Assembly: GCA_958295665.1 (NCBI GenBank)
Contig: OY282559.1
Location: 258,608,245-258,672,244 of the forward strand
Length of the DNA: 64,000 nucleotides
Source of the DNA: Tipula vernalis
Lineage: Eukaryota; Arthropoda; Insecta; Diptera; Tipulidae
Reading direction: 5' to 3'
The first letter of the stretch is position 1. Every line of letters begins with the position of its first letter. Of this stretch, positions 1-12,480 are shown in pieces. A program made the position numbers and the translations under genes. A model generated the notes under the pieces. The model was not told the origin of the DNA. It was given only the letters and a program-made list of their open reading frames with translations, and searched no databases.

Positions 1-604
1 TATCGGAATAGTTCTTGAACGGTTGTTATATGGTTTGGACGAAGGTTCTCTTTGTGCAATGAGACGTTCAATTGTAAAGCGAGCCTCCTTATGCTAATAG
101 AAGGATTTGCTGTTACATTATTACGAATTATTCTTCGTCGACATCCAAATGATTTGGTGAGACTGTATGGGGCTCCGCTCGGGTAATTGATATTGTTACG
201 AAACTAATCACTGAATCTACACCCGCATGCATTTGATCTTGTTATTTGCAACAACCGTTGTTATTTATCTATGTATAAATAATATTTTATTGTAAGCATA
301 CTAGATGATCAAAATTTAAACTATTTTGATTGGTTTTCTTGTTTGTGTTGGTGAGCTGCAATTTGTCCACCACAAATTTTTTTGTTGAAATCGAAGCAAT
401 AAAATTATTACCCCTCCCACAAAGATTGTAGCCAAAGAGGTAAGAAATGAGGAAGTGTTGCGTAGCAATGCATGCAGGTGTAGACTTTAGAATGAAAATT
501 TTTAAATTTGTTTTTCAACATTTAAACATAGGAGTTGATAATCATCGCCTACTGTTTTACTGATCAAAAAAAAAAGTTGTTACAATATTAACACCAACAT
601 TTCT
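1..604. other. AT-rich non-coding stretch
   Basis: No ORF of note, RNA gene or terminal repeat is recognisable here. The sequence is AT-rich with poly-A/T runs. It is probably ordinary intergenic or decayed repeat DNA, and nothing in it supports a specific call. Confidence 0.5.
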
Positions 605-605
605 A

Positions 606-969
606 ATGTCGTCTTCGATTCACCAAATAAAATCAATCTGTGACGCAATCGATTGATTTTTCTGCTGTCAAGTTATTCGATTCGCCCAATAAATTCAATC
701 GGTCGAGCAAAATTTTTGCTCGGTTATAAATCTCGATTTTTGTCAGATTTACCCATCATTAACTAATACCAACAACAAATACTATCATTTTGCTGTCATT
801 TTCACTAGAATTGTCATTTTGTTGCTATGCTTACTCAAATATTATGTTCAATAATATTTTTCAAGAAGTCAAAAATACACACACACTTAAACGGCAATTT
901 GATTTTCTTGTTCGATTCACGAATTGATTTTTGAAAGAGGTGGTAAAATCGAATCGAAAATGACATTAA
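606..969. mobile_element. MITE-like inverted-repeat element
   Basis: The left end (around TAATGTCGTCTTCGATTC) is matched by an inverted copy at the right end (GAATCGAAAATGACATTA), giving imperfect terminal inverted repeats around a 360-bp non-coding interior. The interior also contains several ATCGATT/TTCGATTC-type words. This is what a non-autonomous DNA transposon looks like. No clear target-site duplication was found, so the superfamily is open and the boundaries are approximate. Confidence 0.4.
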
Positions 970-1239
970 TTAGATTGAGAATGAATGGTATACGTAAAAA
1001 ACTGTGGCACGTATGTACAAATAATGTATTGGGTGAATGTATGGGATCTTGGCGAATTAAAATTAAATAAGAAAATTATAACAGATTTTTTTGATAAAAA
1101 CTCAATTTTATAAAAAAAAATTTTTTTAGTAATTTAAAGCATCATAGCTCTCAAACGGATGCAGGTGCATAACCACTTAAATCTTAATAATAGCCTATGC
1201 AATTACCAGTCAAACAACACTAAGTTGGTTCTTCTCCGA

Positions 1240-3062
1240 TAAATATTTTGGAAGTTACATTGCATAGATTGCATGGTGCTAAATATTATCTAGATTTTGA
1301 TAGAGCCCACAAGGAATTTAAGTGCCTAAACTGGTTCCTTTACAACAACTATGTAGTGCGAATTGAAGAACACTTAACATCTAATCCTAAGCAGTTCAGG
1401 AATTTCTTTAACAGCAAAAAAAAAGTGACTGACTTTCCGTCTTCTATGTCGTACCAGAGCTCCTTCGCTAGTCAGCCCTTGGATATCTGTAGTTTGCCAA
1501 TTTTTTTGCGTCGGTTTATAAACCTGTTCTGTCGTCCGCTATCGTATCTCCAGCTTTGCCCACCTTCGATCAATTTAATATTTTGAAGTTTACTGAGGAA
1601 GAAGTACGGGATTGCTAGCTCCAGCTCGAGGTTGGAAAGGGGGCGGGTTATGATGGCTTCCCGCCGATTCTGTTTAGGTGTTGTGCTGAGAGTTTGACCC
1701 TTCCAATTACCTTCATATTTAATGAAAGCCTTCGTCGCGGTTTTTTCCTCGATCCCTGGAAAATTTCTTGCATTTATCCAATCTTGAAGGCGGGTAGAAG
1801 AAGTAATTATCGTGGGATCGCCATTCTTTCTGTCTTACCCAAGTTGTTTGAGTCTATGGTTCATAGAATCTTGTTATTCCACACTAAAAACTTGATTTCT
1901 CCTATACAACATGGATTATATCCCGGTAGGTCTACAGTAACTAACTTGATTTCGTTTTGTGACGACTTATTTGATAGTTTAAATTCCAGACATCAGCTTG
2001 ACGTTGTTTATACAGACTTTGCCAAGGCTTTTGATATGATTGACCACTCTATTCTTCTTAGTAAGTTAGAGAGTCTAAATTGTCAGTTTATTCCTATTAA
2101 ATGGTTGCGTTCTTCCTACCTCACTGAGCACTCCGTTAGGATTTTGGGTTCTCATTCCCAATTATTTCATGTGCCATCTGGCGTGCCTCAAGGTATACAT
2201 TGGACCATTGTTGTTTTCATTGTTTATCAATGATGTGGTGCAATGCTTTGAGTTTGCTAACTGCCTCCTCTTCGCAGATGACATGAAAATTTTCGCCCCG
2301 GTTTCTAGTTTGTCTGGTTGTGTAAAGTTACAGGATGACTTAAACAGATTTTCTAGTTGGTCAATTATTAATAGACTGGCTCTGAACGTGAGCAAATGCA
2401 AGACGCTTTCTTTTAATCGTATCCGCTCACCCATTCTTCATCAATATCAGCTGTACAATGAAGACGTTGACCGAGTCGAGTCCATTTCCGAGACAAGTTA
2501 ACACCATTATTTCAAAGTCGTATGTTGGGCTTTATTAAACGAAACTGTAGGGATTTTAGGGACCCGATAACATTGACATCACTATATGTCTCGTTTGTTC
2601 GGTCTATTTTGGAGTATGCCTCTCTAGTTTGGGCGCCATCCTACCACTGTCATTCCGAGAGGATTGAGAGTATTCAGAAGCAATTTGTTCTGTTCGCGCT
2701 CCTATGTTTGCCGTCCACGCGTGCTGTAGAATATGTCCTCCCACCTTATCAGCTGTACGTGCGCGATATCGATTGTACCGAGTTACTCGCACGCCTAAAA
2801 ATCTATGCTTTCGAACGCCCAATGCGTCCACGTGATGGGCTTTAATTCATTGACCTGGTGCCAACAAACTATGGTCTTTCGGAACGGATCCTGAGAATAT
2901 CACGGGTGTTCAATTCAGTTTCTCAAGTTTTTGATTTTCATTTGTCGAGAGATTTGTTCAAGAATGTTTTATTTAAGTTTTTTAACAATTGTTATTAGTT
3001 AGCCGTAATTGTTTGTACCGATTTTAGTCACTGTAGGTATTAAATAAATAATATTTGGATGT
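1240..3062 (+). pseudogene. Jockey/CR1-like LINE, 5'-truncated, frameshifted
   Basis: This is a decayed non-LTR retrotransposon ORF2 in at least four frames. The piece at 1248-1586 is the linker before the RT; it has an NPKQFRNFFNSKKK-type motif, known from jockey/CR1-like ORF2 proteins. The 1694-2233 piece holds the RT core, with SNYRGIAILS, an HGLYPGRST motif, the first catalytic Asp in VVYTDFAKAFD, and SGVPQG. The 2169-2501 piece carries the FADDMKIF catalytic block. The 2522-2845 piece carries the C-terminal SILEYASLVWAP and RIESIQKQF motifs. The element ends in a short TAAATAAATAA tail near 3045. The endonuclease domain and ORF1 are absent, so it is 5'-truncated. Frameshifts near 2200 and 2500 and a stop at 2845 make it dead. 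The LINE fragment at 37.8-38.4 kb belongs to the same general group. Confidence 0.8.
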
Positions 3063-3226
3063 ATTTTTTTTCTGAATCAAATTTGTTAAACACCCTGTAT
3101 CTCAAAGGATATCAAAAATTGACCACCCCCCCCCCCCTCCCCACTCCTTACAATTTTTTTCCTCAGAATGAACCAAGGAATCTCCCCTTAAATGATTAAT
3201 CCCAAACCCGGACACCCTGTATAGTT

Positions 3227-4021
3227 CAGTGTTTGACAGTTTTTCGCTCAGAATTCTTACGGACAAAACCAATTGCCGTGCAATTTGGACAGTAAGTAGG
3301 GAATGGCTCAAGGAACCAAAGATATTGTGTTACATTGTGTTTTTATCTCTATTTTCAATTTTGAAATGAATTTTGAAATTTTTGAAAAAAAATTCCTTCT
3401 TCCTCAGTAACCCAAAAACTAGAGAAGATACGTACAAAATACAAGAGTAAAATAATATAGGGTTTTCCTGCAGAAAATTTTGTTACGTTTTTATCTCTCT
3501 ATGATGAAAATTAATTGTGATATCATCGTTTTAAGTTCGCATTAGACGGCGAGGACCTCCTCCCCCGATCCCTTTAAACTCAACTGCTACTACTTACAGG
3601 CCTTGTAGCCCTTGAAATTTCCTGCAAAATCGTTTTTAGAGCGATTACTTATCTTAAAAATTAAGGAAGTTATCGTTAAAAATCAATCGTGTTTTCGGTG
3701 AAATTTTCGGATTGCTCTCAAACATGCATTTTTTTTAGATGAAAAATCAATATTTTCAATCGCGAATAACTCGAAAAATATTGATTTATCGAGAAAACTT
3801 CATTAAACATTTTTTGCAGTCATCGATTTCTGTGGTTATTTTGAGTGTAATAATTTCAGCTCCCGATAAGGGGTGGCATCCACCCCAGGGTAAAAACACA
3901 CATACGCATTATACAAGTTTTGTTCCTTGGACCATTCCCTACTTACTGTCCAAATTTCACGTTGATCGGTTTTGTCCGTAAGAATTCTGAAGTAATAATC
4001 TATTTTTACCGTCAAACACTG
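3227..4021. mobile_element. Non-autonomous foldback/TIR element (795 bp)
   Basis: The first ~100 bases reappear inverted at the end. Both termini start CAGTGTTTGAC, followed by CAGAATTCTTACGGACAAAACC, then TTTGGACAGTAAGTAGGGAATGG and CAAGGAACA. The right copy (3917-4021) is the reverse complement with scattered mismatches and a small indel. The centre is non-coding and contains a short GGGGTGG/CCACCCC palindrome near 3870. Open frames inside or across it read TIR sequence and are not genes. No clear target duplication was seen at the CAGTG ends. Confidence 0.7.
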
Positions 4022-4249
4022 GAGTAATAGAGATCGGTACGTAAGAGTGCTGAGCCTATAAGGGAGAGAATGCAGAACATGTTTATTCCTACAAAAACTC
4101 TCACGTAAGCTTAGCCAGCGAAAGGCTCCAGAGAACATCATCTTACGTACGGTGGGCTCAAATGATTACTGGTCTGCTGTTTACCGCGGTATTCTCGCGA
4201 TAAATATAAACAGTCTTTGGCAAATTCAAATCCATCGTTTGTAGCGACT

Positions 4250-7200
4250 GATACTTCGCAACCTGTGATTTGCAAATATTGTAAATCAAACCACAATATG
4301 TTCAGGTGTAGTGCATTTAATACTTACCATGGTCAAAAAAGAATGACTGGATGATAGCATCAAGCTTATGTCGGAACTGTTTTGGAACTCTTGATCTTAA
4401 TTCGTGCCAATCCCGCGAGTGCAGAAATTGTGGTCGCCGCCATCATACTTTGTTACACTATACAAGGATCAGCAGAGCGCCTGGCACTACCACAAACGAC
4501 CAATACGATTGTTCACCACAAAGTTCAGAAGCATTAAGGGTGATCAACCTCAATCTAGTTCGGTACCTTCATCAACGTCTACAACTTACGTCACATCTGC
4601 AGTAGTGCATACAAATAGTCAAAATCAAGGTGAGGCTTCAGGGTCAGTATGTTTCGCAACTACATCTCAAATTCTGCTATATACTGCAGTAATTTGGATT
4701 TATGGTGCTAGTGGTGTAAAATATCCCTGTCGTGTTCTGCTTGATTCGGCTTCTCACAAAAATTTCATAACCAAAAATTTATGGCAAATGTTACAAGTAC
4801 GAAAGAAACCTACGCAATTATAAAAGCAGGTGCACTTGAAAATTCAATCTCGAACATCTAAGTTTGAAGCAAGTCTCGATTTTTTGGTAAAGTCAAAAAT
4901 AAAATCAAAATTATCACTTGTTCCAATTACATTCAACAATCGGGAGATACCGGATTCCATTCGACTTGGTGTTCCGTTCTTTTATAAATCACAAAAAATC
5001 GATATGTTGTTGGTAGCCGAGATTTATGAAGAAATCATGCTCGACAAAAAGTTGATTATTTTTGACGACCTTCCACCATTCCGCGAAACCCAGTTTGGCT
5101 ACGTTATTTCAATTCTCCAAGATCAATTATAACGATTTTGGAATTTAGAAGAAATAAACAATTCAAATATTATGTCTTTGGAAGAGAAGGCAGGTATACA
5201 ATACGATTGCATTACCACTCAAACCAGGCATTGAAAACCTTGTTGAAACAGCGTACGGTGCTCTCAGACAATTCCAATATATGGAACAAAAGCTTTTAAA
5301 GAATCCAGAACTTCATAAATCATATTGTGAGTTTATGGATGAATATTTGTCACTCGGCCATATGAAATTAGCTTCTAACAATCAACAACCGTCTTCTCCA
5401 AGTTATTTTATGCCACATCATTCCGTAATCATAGAAAGTAGTACGATCACGAAGGTACGGGTCGTTTTCAATGCCTCGCACAAATCGACGTCAGGGTATT
5501 CGCTTAATGATTTTCTTATGATTGGTCCAACCATACAGGATGATATTTTTGCGCATCTCGTTCGCTTTCGATCTTATAGATTTGCATTGATTGCGGATAT
5601 CTCAAAAATATATCGGCAGATCATTGTCAGAGCTAGCGATCAAAATTTCCAAAAAATATACTGGCGTCGTTACGATCTGGATCCAATACAGATTTATACG
5701 TTGAATACTGTAACATAGGCGACTGCGAGTGCTCCATTTGCAGCAATAAGAACATTGAAACAACTTGCTCATGATGAATGTATTAGTCATAAGATGACCG
5801 CACCCATACTGTTAAAAAACTTTTATGTTGACGATTTTGTTGCGGGAGCTGATAGTGTTGATGGTGCAATAAATTTAAATCACACGCTTGTAATGACACC
5901 AGTACAGTCCTTGGGCTTTCGTGGGATCATGGGAATGATACTCTTCAGATACTTGGTACGACCATGAGCCCACGGTCCAAGCAGAGTCATTATACAAAAA
6001 GAAGTATACTCTCTTCAATCGCTCAAGCATACGATCCCATTGGGTTGGTGGTACCTGTTATATACATGGCCAAATTATTTATGCAGTAACTTTGGTGTTG
6101 CTCATCATTAAATGGGGATGATAATGTCCTAACAGATTTAATCGCAGAATGGATCGAAATTAGTCAAGAAATTAATGACTTATCAAGTATAAGTATTCCC
6201 CGTAGTGTTCTAACAATTTTCTCAATTAAAGAAATTGAGCTTCATGGTTTCGGTGATGGGTTCAAATTGGGATATAGATGTGTACTTTACGTTCCCGTGA
6301 TTTATGAAAGTGGCACAGTAACAAGCAATATTCAGTGTGCAAAATCTATGCTGGCACCGATTAAAGAGCAAATCATTTCAAGATTGGAGCGCTGCGCATC
6401 GCTTCTTCTTGCTGAATCGTACAACAAAATGTCTCATTCAGTTAAACTAAAATTCAACCGAGTATTCTCCTCTGGTGCAAATCTGGTGCAAAAAGATTCT
6501 TATAGATATGTTTCAAGCAAAATGAACCCCGCTGATCTTGTTTCAGGAGGATCGAAGGTCAAGGAATTGAAAAAGTCTGAAATATGGTGGAATGGCCCAC
6601 CATTTTTAGTAGATTCGAGTGTTGCATGGCCAGAAAATAAAATAACTGTGTTAAAATGGAACGCGACGAAACTGAAGTGAGACAGGCTGCACTTACCTCA
6701 ATAGTGCACATTGAGAATTATTTTATTAAGAATTTAATTTGTCTGTCTGTAATCACTTGATTTTTCGGCATTTTTTATAGACAAATATATTAATTGTTCG
6801 TGGCAATCCCAATATTTTCGATTTGGTAAATCAGAAAAATACAGAGGCCAATCGCTCATAATATATCTACTGAAAAAAGTAGAAATATCTTCCCCCTCCT
6901 CGTAATTTTGGCTGAAGGCCCAAAGAGTTATACCAATGTATCACTCTGCAAAAATGAGAACCCTCCATGAGTTCTTTCTGTTGGTAGTTTGGTTTCGTAC
7001 TGAAAGTATGGTCTACTCATCAGGCAGCTACGACCAAACTACAAAAAATTCCACTCTAATTACATACATTAAGTATCTGGCCAGAACGTACTGACATAGC
7101 GAATTATTATTCACTACATCAAATATGAGGTTTCTCCATTACCTATCAACCCCGTCGTTTATATCTGCATTCCGATGGTTTGTCGCTCGTAGAGGTCGAT

Positions 7201-7772
7201 GTATTAACATGTACAGCGATAATGCGACGAACTTTATAGGAGCAAGAGCTGAGCTCAGAGAGCTTCAGGGATTGTTTGACTCGGAGATTCATCGCTCCAA
7301 GCTCGCTAAATACTTTGCTGAAGAGAGCATCAATTGGATGACTATTCCACCGCGGTCACCTCATTTCGGTGGGTTGTGGGAGGCTACCTTGAAAAGCATG
7401 AAACATCACCTCAAAGCATCCCTGGGAACGTATAGTTGTACAATCAAAGAACTAAGCAATTCTTAATTCACGGCCTATTACGCCTATGTCCAATAATGTT
7501 GATGATTTAGCGCCTCTTACACCGGGACATTTTCTTATTGGATGCCCCCTTTGAATTGTTTGCCTGAACCTACACTAATGCACTTAAATTTTAACCGACT
7601 GTCGCGATACCAACGCCTTCAATACTGTACACAAATTTTCTGGAAACGGTGGTCTTCTGAGTATCTGTCTGAACTACAACGTCTCACCAAGTGGCAAAAT
7701 AAAAATCCAAATATTAAAGAGGGAGCGTTTGTTCTTCTTAAGAATGATAACGCGCCGCCTTTGAAATGGTAG
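4250..7772 (+). pseudogene. BEL/Pao LTR retrotransposon, decayed pol
   Basis: Collinear pieces of a BEL/Pao polyprotein lie in several frames. First come gag-end zinc-knuckle-like cysteines (about 4255-4450). Next is a DUF1758-type aspartic protease (4680-5132) with a DSASHKNFIT active-site region and a QFGYVIS end. The RT (5281-5967) has PHHSVI, VRVVFNAS, a LIADISKIYRQ block and the catalytic NFYVDDFVAGAD. Then follow the Pao-type connection region with SIAQAYDPIGLVVP (6000-6090), an RNase H/connection remnant ending KMNPADLVS (6500-6570), an integrase core (7125-7466; MYSDNATNFIGA, PPRSPHFGGLWE) and a DUF5641-like tail (7542-7772). A TAG replaces a coding triplet just before ATASAPF at 5716, and there are many frameshifts. 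The 6680-7120 interval does not fit pol and may contain an insertion. No LTR of this copy was identified. Confidence 0.85.
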
Positions 7773-7789
7773 ACGTCACCTCTATCGTA

Positions 7790-10700
7790 AAATTTAATAA
7801 AAATAAATACATATAGAAAACGAAATGAAGAAATGAATTCGAAATTTCAGTTTTCTGATTTTTCAGTAGTTTTTTGGAGTTGGTGTGTAAAGGAGCATGA
7901 AAAATAATGTTAGCTCTTAAAAACCAGAAAACCAGAAAGCGTTTGTTTTAATAAAACTTTATGTTCATCGGCAACACTTACATTTGTGAACGTAAACAAT
8001 ATGTAAATATTTCAGGTTGTAAATTTTTAAGTATAATACCATCTGGCATCGTACTAAGGTGTCATCTTGGCCCGTTAATGGACTATAAACCTGCAGGGTC
8101 TTTAGTACTCTTACATTGGACTCTATTTTGAGCATAAGCTCATTCACAATAGAGTGTTTATGGCCAAATTAAATTTAAAAAACTGGATGATTTTTCTCCA
8201 GGTTAGCAGAACTTTCTTCCAGCTGCCAGGCAATCAATTTCTCTCGGTGCATACGTTCATTGAGCGGAATCGCACACAATACAATATGCGGGGTTGTCGT
8301 GTATATGTAAACGTTAGGCAAAGAATCGAGGCAGAATTATTCCTTGCTAATAGGAAGCGGAGAAAAATGCAAGATTATTTTTTTTTTTTTATTTAATTTA
8401 AATAGTGACAGGAAAAAGGCGTATGTAGTTTCAATTTAATGAGCGTCTCTTAAAATGAAAAACTACATGGAACAAAAATATAGAAAGTTAATTGATACCA
8501 ACAAACATTAAAAACATTGCAAGAAGCAGTTGGAAAGTGACAACATTTCAAAAAAAAATTATCGTCTGCATGACACAAAAAAATTATTTGACATTATGAC
8601 ATTAAATATTCGAATTATTTGATAAGAATGATACGAACTAAAAATGAATTTTTAGCCCGCAGATTTCGCTCTTTAACACAAAAAAGTTGTAAAAATGTAG
8701 TCTAATTTACTTGAATTTAAATATATTTTCTTAATAAATATTAATTATTATGAAGATGATCACAGCAACCAATAAAAATATTAATTATAATTTAATTTAT
8801 ATTATAGATATGTATGTATTGCGATAAAAATGGGTATACTGAGTTTGTGCATAAAAAAAAAATCTATTAACAACTTATTACAAAACCAGTATGTAAATAC
8901 TCTCTATATACTATCAGACTACAATGAAAACCCAAACTCAGAATATCTCAAACCATACACAAAAATAAATTTATTTGGTCACGTGATGATACCTCATAGA
9001 TAGTTTTGAAAACTCTCACCCTCTCAACTAAACTTTCAGCGCGCCGTGCAAATGATTTTCGTCTATCCTGGGCTGATGACATTTTGGTGTCTGATATACT
9101 TTATCCTCTATAAATTTTATTCACTTATTTATTATTTCACTCCCACACTCTATAAATATTTATATTATAAAACCTTAACACAATTCTTTTTATATATAGA
9201 AGTATATAACTATTTAATTCACTTTTAATGTACATTCACAGTATATATGTTGTAGACTTTTTTAATTATTAATTAATCCACCAATGGTCTATAAATAGAA
9301 CATTATTTTCTGCAAATAAAAAAAAAAAAAATTAATTAAAGATTTAATTAGGGCGATCAAAGAAAAAAATAATATTTTTTCATAATATTTTGATATGCGT
9401 TAAATTTTATCAACCAGACATTGTTGTTTTTATTTTATTTGATACAATAAAAATACTCTGTGACCAATACCAACAATTAAGCTTATAAATTTTATTTCCC
9501 TATTAATTAATTGTAATTAATTAATTTATTTTATCCTAATAGAGATGCCAATGTTAAATTATACCATTGTGGGTGTATTATTATTACCATTTTCTAAATC
9601 AGTGGCTCTTCTTTGGTGCCAATATTTATTTGTTTGGGGATTTCGTTTTTTTTAACTACGAATAATATTAAACTCATTTGTGGAAGAGTTGAGGGTTTCC
9701 CAATACATCTTATTTTAAATTGTTACAAAATCTCTTTCTATTTATAAAATGTTCGCTTCAATTCAAACTACATACTCTTCGATTTAACGTTACACACATT
9801 CAACATTTTTAATAGTTGTTGTGGACAGAATAGTCAGGGGTGACGCTACCATATAAGCAGAGCCTACTCTATAAATAAGAGCCTCCACATTGACTTTATT
9901 TTTTACTAAGCTTAAAATAAAGTACATAAAATTTTTTCTTTACTATGAAACTATATGGGAAAACGATTGTTTTCATTTACATTTTTAGTCTATAAGAATT
10001 ATGAGCTTTTACATTATTTTTATACGAAAATGTTCATAAAACGTGTAATTTTATTTGATTGAAAAATCGAATCATGAAAATGTTTATTTCTTAGTGAAAA
10101 TCCTCTTGGAATATAAACTATTGCTAAACTTTTATGGAATGTTGTTGTTGTAAAATACGTCATAACATAAAATTTATAAACAATTATAACCATCTCTTTT
10201 TAGTCTCCTTCTAAAAGCATTGCCACATGACAAAAATCTGTCCGAATATAGGTTCATATCATGTGGCAATGCTTTATAACGACATTTTGTTTAAACCATA
10301 GATGTCGCATACAATGAAAAACTTATAAAAAGAATCAAATAGGTGATCGAACCGGTCGGATCCTAAAATCGGTCTGATTTTTGATTTGGTTAAACATATT
10401 TTTGGTGGCTTCCCTCTATAGTAATAATTAAATTGTAATAATAATTAATTTAATATAATTTTTTTATAAATTTACTAAAATTAAACCATTGCTATGAAAG
10501 AAATTATGGTAATAATTTTACGTAAAAAGTTTTCTTTCAAATCGTTTACTCAGCCCGAATCCCTGTTGTTTTTATTTGTGTGTTAAGTGACATCTAGGAA
10601 TGGGAATAATAAGTAAGAGCTATTTTATTTTATATACCGCTCTGAAATGTTATGACAATTCAAATATTCTAAACAAAAACTTATTTTGAATGGGTCATTA

Positions 10701-11590
10701 ATGTTTGGGAATAAAAATCGATGCCAAATTTTAATCATGTTGCATTTATTTTCAGCTGTGTCTTAATTTAAATACAATAATATTTTTAATACTTGAGAAA
10801 TAAATAAGGCATTTATATTACAGTTAATGTTTGTTGGTTATGTCGTTTATTTGTGATGCATAACAATCTGGGTTGATTTGATTTTTTTGATTTCTCCGCG
10901 CTCAATGCATATTATTATAATTTTTTCTCTTTGTCTCTCTTTGATTTATTTTAATTTTGGCTGTTCAACGTATTGTCTTTTTTTACCATTGATTTTAGTT
11001 GTGAATAAGTGATGACGTCATTAAATAGAATATTCTCTTTTTAATACATATTGTTGTTGTTGTAGAACGTTTTTTAATTTAATCCCATTATTTTCTTTTG
11101 ATTATATCTGGAAGATGGGGAAGCTTGAGAATCTGTGCTTTAAATGAGTTAGTGATTGAGTTGTTTACTAGTGATTTCAGAAAAAATTATTCATCTAGGT
11201 TTAATTTTTAATTCATATTTTTTCGTCAATCGAAATCGCGTTTTTTCATACAAACTCTATGAAAATAAATTATTTTTTAGTGTTTCTATGTCCTTTATTT
11301 CAAGTTCATTTTTTACATGCCGGCTCTATTCATATCAAGATGGTTCTGATATAAGCCGCTGAACTGTTGAGGGCGCCTAAAAATACAGCCTTTATATTTT
11401 TTTTCTTATCAAGTAAAATCTAAAATCTATTTATGTAATATTAAGTGACATTCATTTTGCGTGTAATCGGAACATCACCTCGCGTTTACACGGTGTAAAC
11501 GCACGGAAAAACAAAATACAAATTTCGAAACAACCAAATCATTTGTTTATTTACGGTTGACAATTTTGTTTTAGTTTGTTATATTTCAGG
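7790..11590. other. Long AT-rich non-coding region
   Basis: Almost four kilobases with no recognisable coding homology. Short ORFs such as 8154-8396 and 9046-9228 are low-complexity or have no family I recognise. There are stretches of TTAATTAATT, TAAAATTT and poly-A. The one structured feature is the hairpin at 10214-10275, listed separately. Confidence 0.5.
10214..10275. repeat. Perfect 17-bp hairpin (possible small-RNA precursor or mini-palindrome)
   Basis: AAAGCATTGCCACATGA (10214-10230) is followed after 28 bases by its exact reverse complement TCATGTGGCAATGCTTT (10259-10275). A stem this perfect stands out in the surrounding AT-rich DNA. The stem is shorter than the ~22 bp usual for a microRNA precursor, and pairing stops at both ends. 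It could equally be a relic of a small foldback element. No function is claimed. Confidence 0.4.
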
Positions 11591-11599
11591 TGTATACAC

Positions 11600-11992
11600 A
11601 GTGTACTTAATATTTGAACCAAAATTGGTCACAAAAAATTCATGACATTTCCTATAAACAGATTATAAATGGTGAAATAATTAATAGGAATTGGTTACAA
11701 TATTCACTTATTAACGATTCATTGTTTTGTTATTGCTGCAAACTGTTCGAAATGAAAATAAAAATTCTTCCTCTATTAGTGAATATGGTTGTTGCAAAGA
11801 TCGGAAAAATATATCTGCTATTTATTGCATGAGTAAAGTTCAAAACACTTTTAGATACGGAGGGAGCTGGAGTTACGTCTAAAAAGAGGCACAACTATTG
11901 ACGATGTTCATTTACGACTTATCAAACAAAAAGAAAATTATTGCGAAGGAGTATTAGCACGTTTGATCTCTTTAGTTCGAGTTCTAGGTCAA
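11600..11992 (+). pseudogene. hAT transposase, ZMYM/TTF-zinc-finger type, N-terminal piece
   Basis: The ORF at 11614-11832 contains NRNWLQYSLINDSLFCYCCKLF, matching the TTF-type zinc finger at the N-terminus of ZMYM-like hAT transposases. In another frame, 11850-11992 encodes ELELRLKRGTTIDDVHLRLI followed by a VLARLISLVRVLGQQ segment, the conserved stretch after the zinc finger. The match stops at about 11992, where a CTCAAC-family repeat begins. The next part of the same protein reappears at about 24541. This is therefore read as the 5' part of one interrupted hAT element. Frameshifts and internal stops make it non-functional. Confidence 0.75.
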
Positions 11993-12046
11993 CAAAAATA
12001 TAAAGCCCTGAAACCTCATGAGGTAGTCAGAACTTCAGTCTTGTTT
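11993..12046 (+). repeat. Left end of CTCAAC-family repeat, copy 1
   Basis: AATATAAAGCCCTGAA, followed by ACCTCATGAGGTAGTCAGAACTTC, matches inverted sequence at 34330-34375, where it directly borders the CTCAAC tract of another copy. Here it is cut by the BEL LTR starting at 12047, and the tract resumes at 22519. The terminus nests a CCTCATGAGG palindrome. Confidence 0.65.
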
Positions 12047-12480
12047 TGTCTATTTTCATCAAGTCAGTTTATATTTATGTTTGTACTAAATTTGAATTTT
12101 CCCTTACCTGGATTTAAATTGCGCCCTAATGGCCTCTAGATATTAGTACACTTGAATTTGTGAATAATTATAGTAAATATTGTAAATATGCCTTAAGCAA
12201 ATTGTAAATAAGTACCAAATTAATACCTTCATCGACCATAGATGTCGTATTAGTCGTAATGACTTTACAAATTGTTGTATAAAAGACGAATGAAAAGATA
12301 TTTACGGGGAGTCGAGTCGTGTATATAAAATTAAGCGGTCAACCATTTTTGTCCAAAAAAATTTTTTACAAGTGCGAAATTAAAGTACCAGTTTATTAAT
12401 TTGTTAAAATTAGAGTGTTAATTCTAACCTAGTATCTTTTGGCTTGTGTTTATTTATTATTGGAATTCTTCGCCAACAAC
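12047..12480 (+). repeat. 5' LTR of nested BEL/Pao element
   Basis: The LTR starts TGTCTATTTTCATCA. Its first ~100 bases recur at 22416-22518, directly after a polypurine tract. The end is placed near 12480, because the sequence that follows (TTTTTGATCCTTCGAGCCGGAT) resembles the conserved leader immediately downstream of BEL/Pao 5' LTRs. Element-internal transcription would begin here. The exact 3' boundary is uncertain by a few bases. Confidence 0.7.

Noticed and set aside
3739..4141. Overlapping ORFs on both strands
   Set aside because: They read through the inverted terminal repeat of the 3.2-4.0 kb foldback element; no family homology.
9046..9228. 60-aa ORF rich in F, Y and L
   Set aside because: Low-complexity AT-rich translation, no start context or homology.
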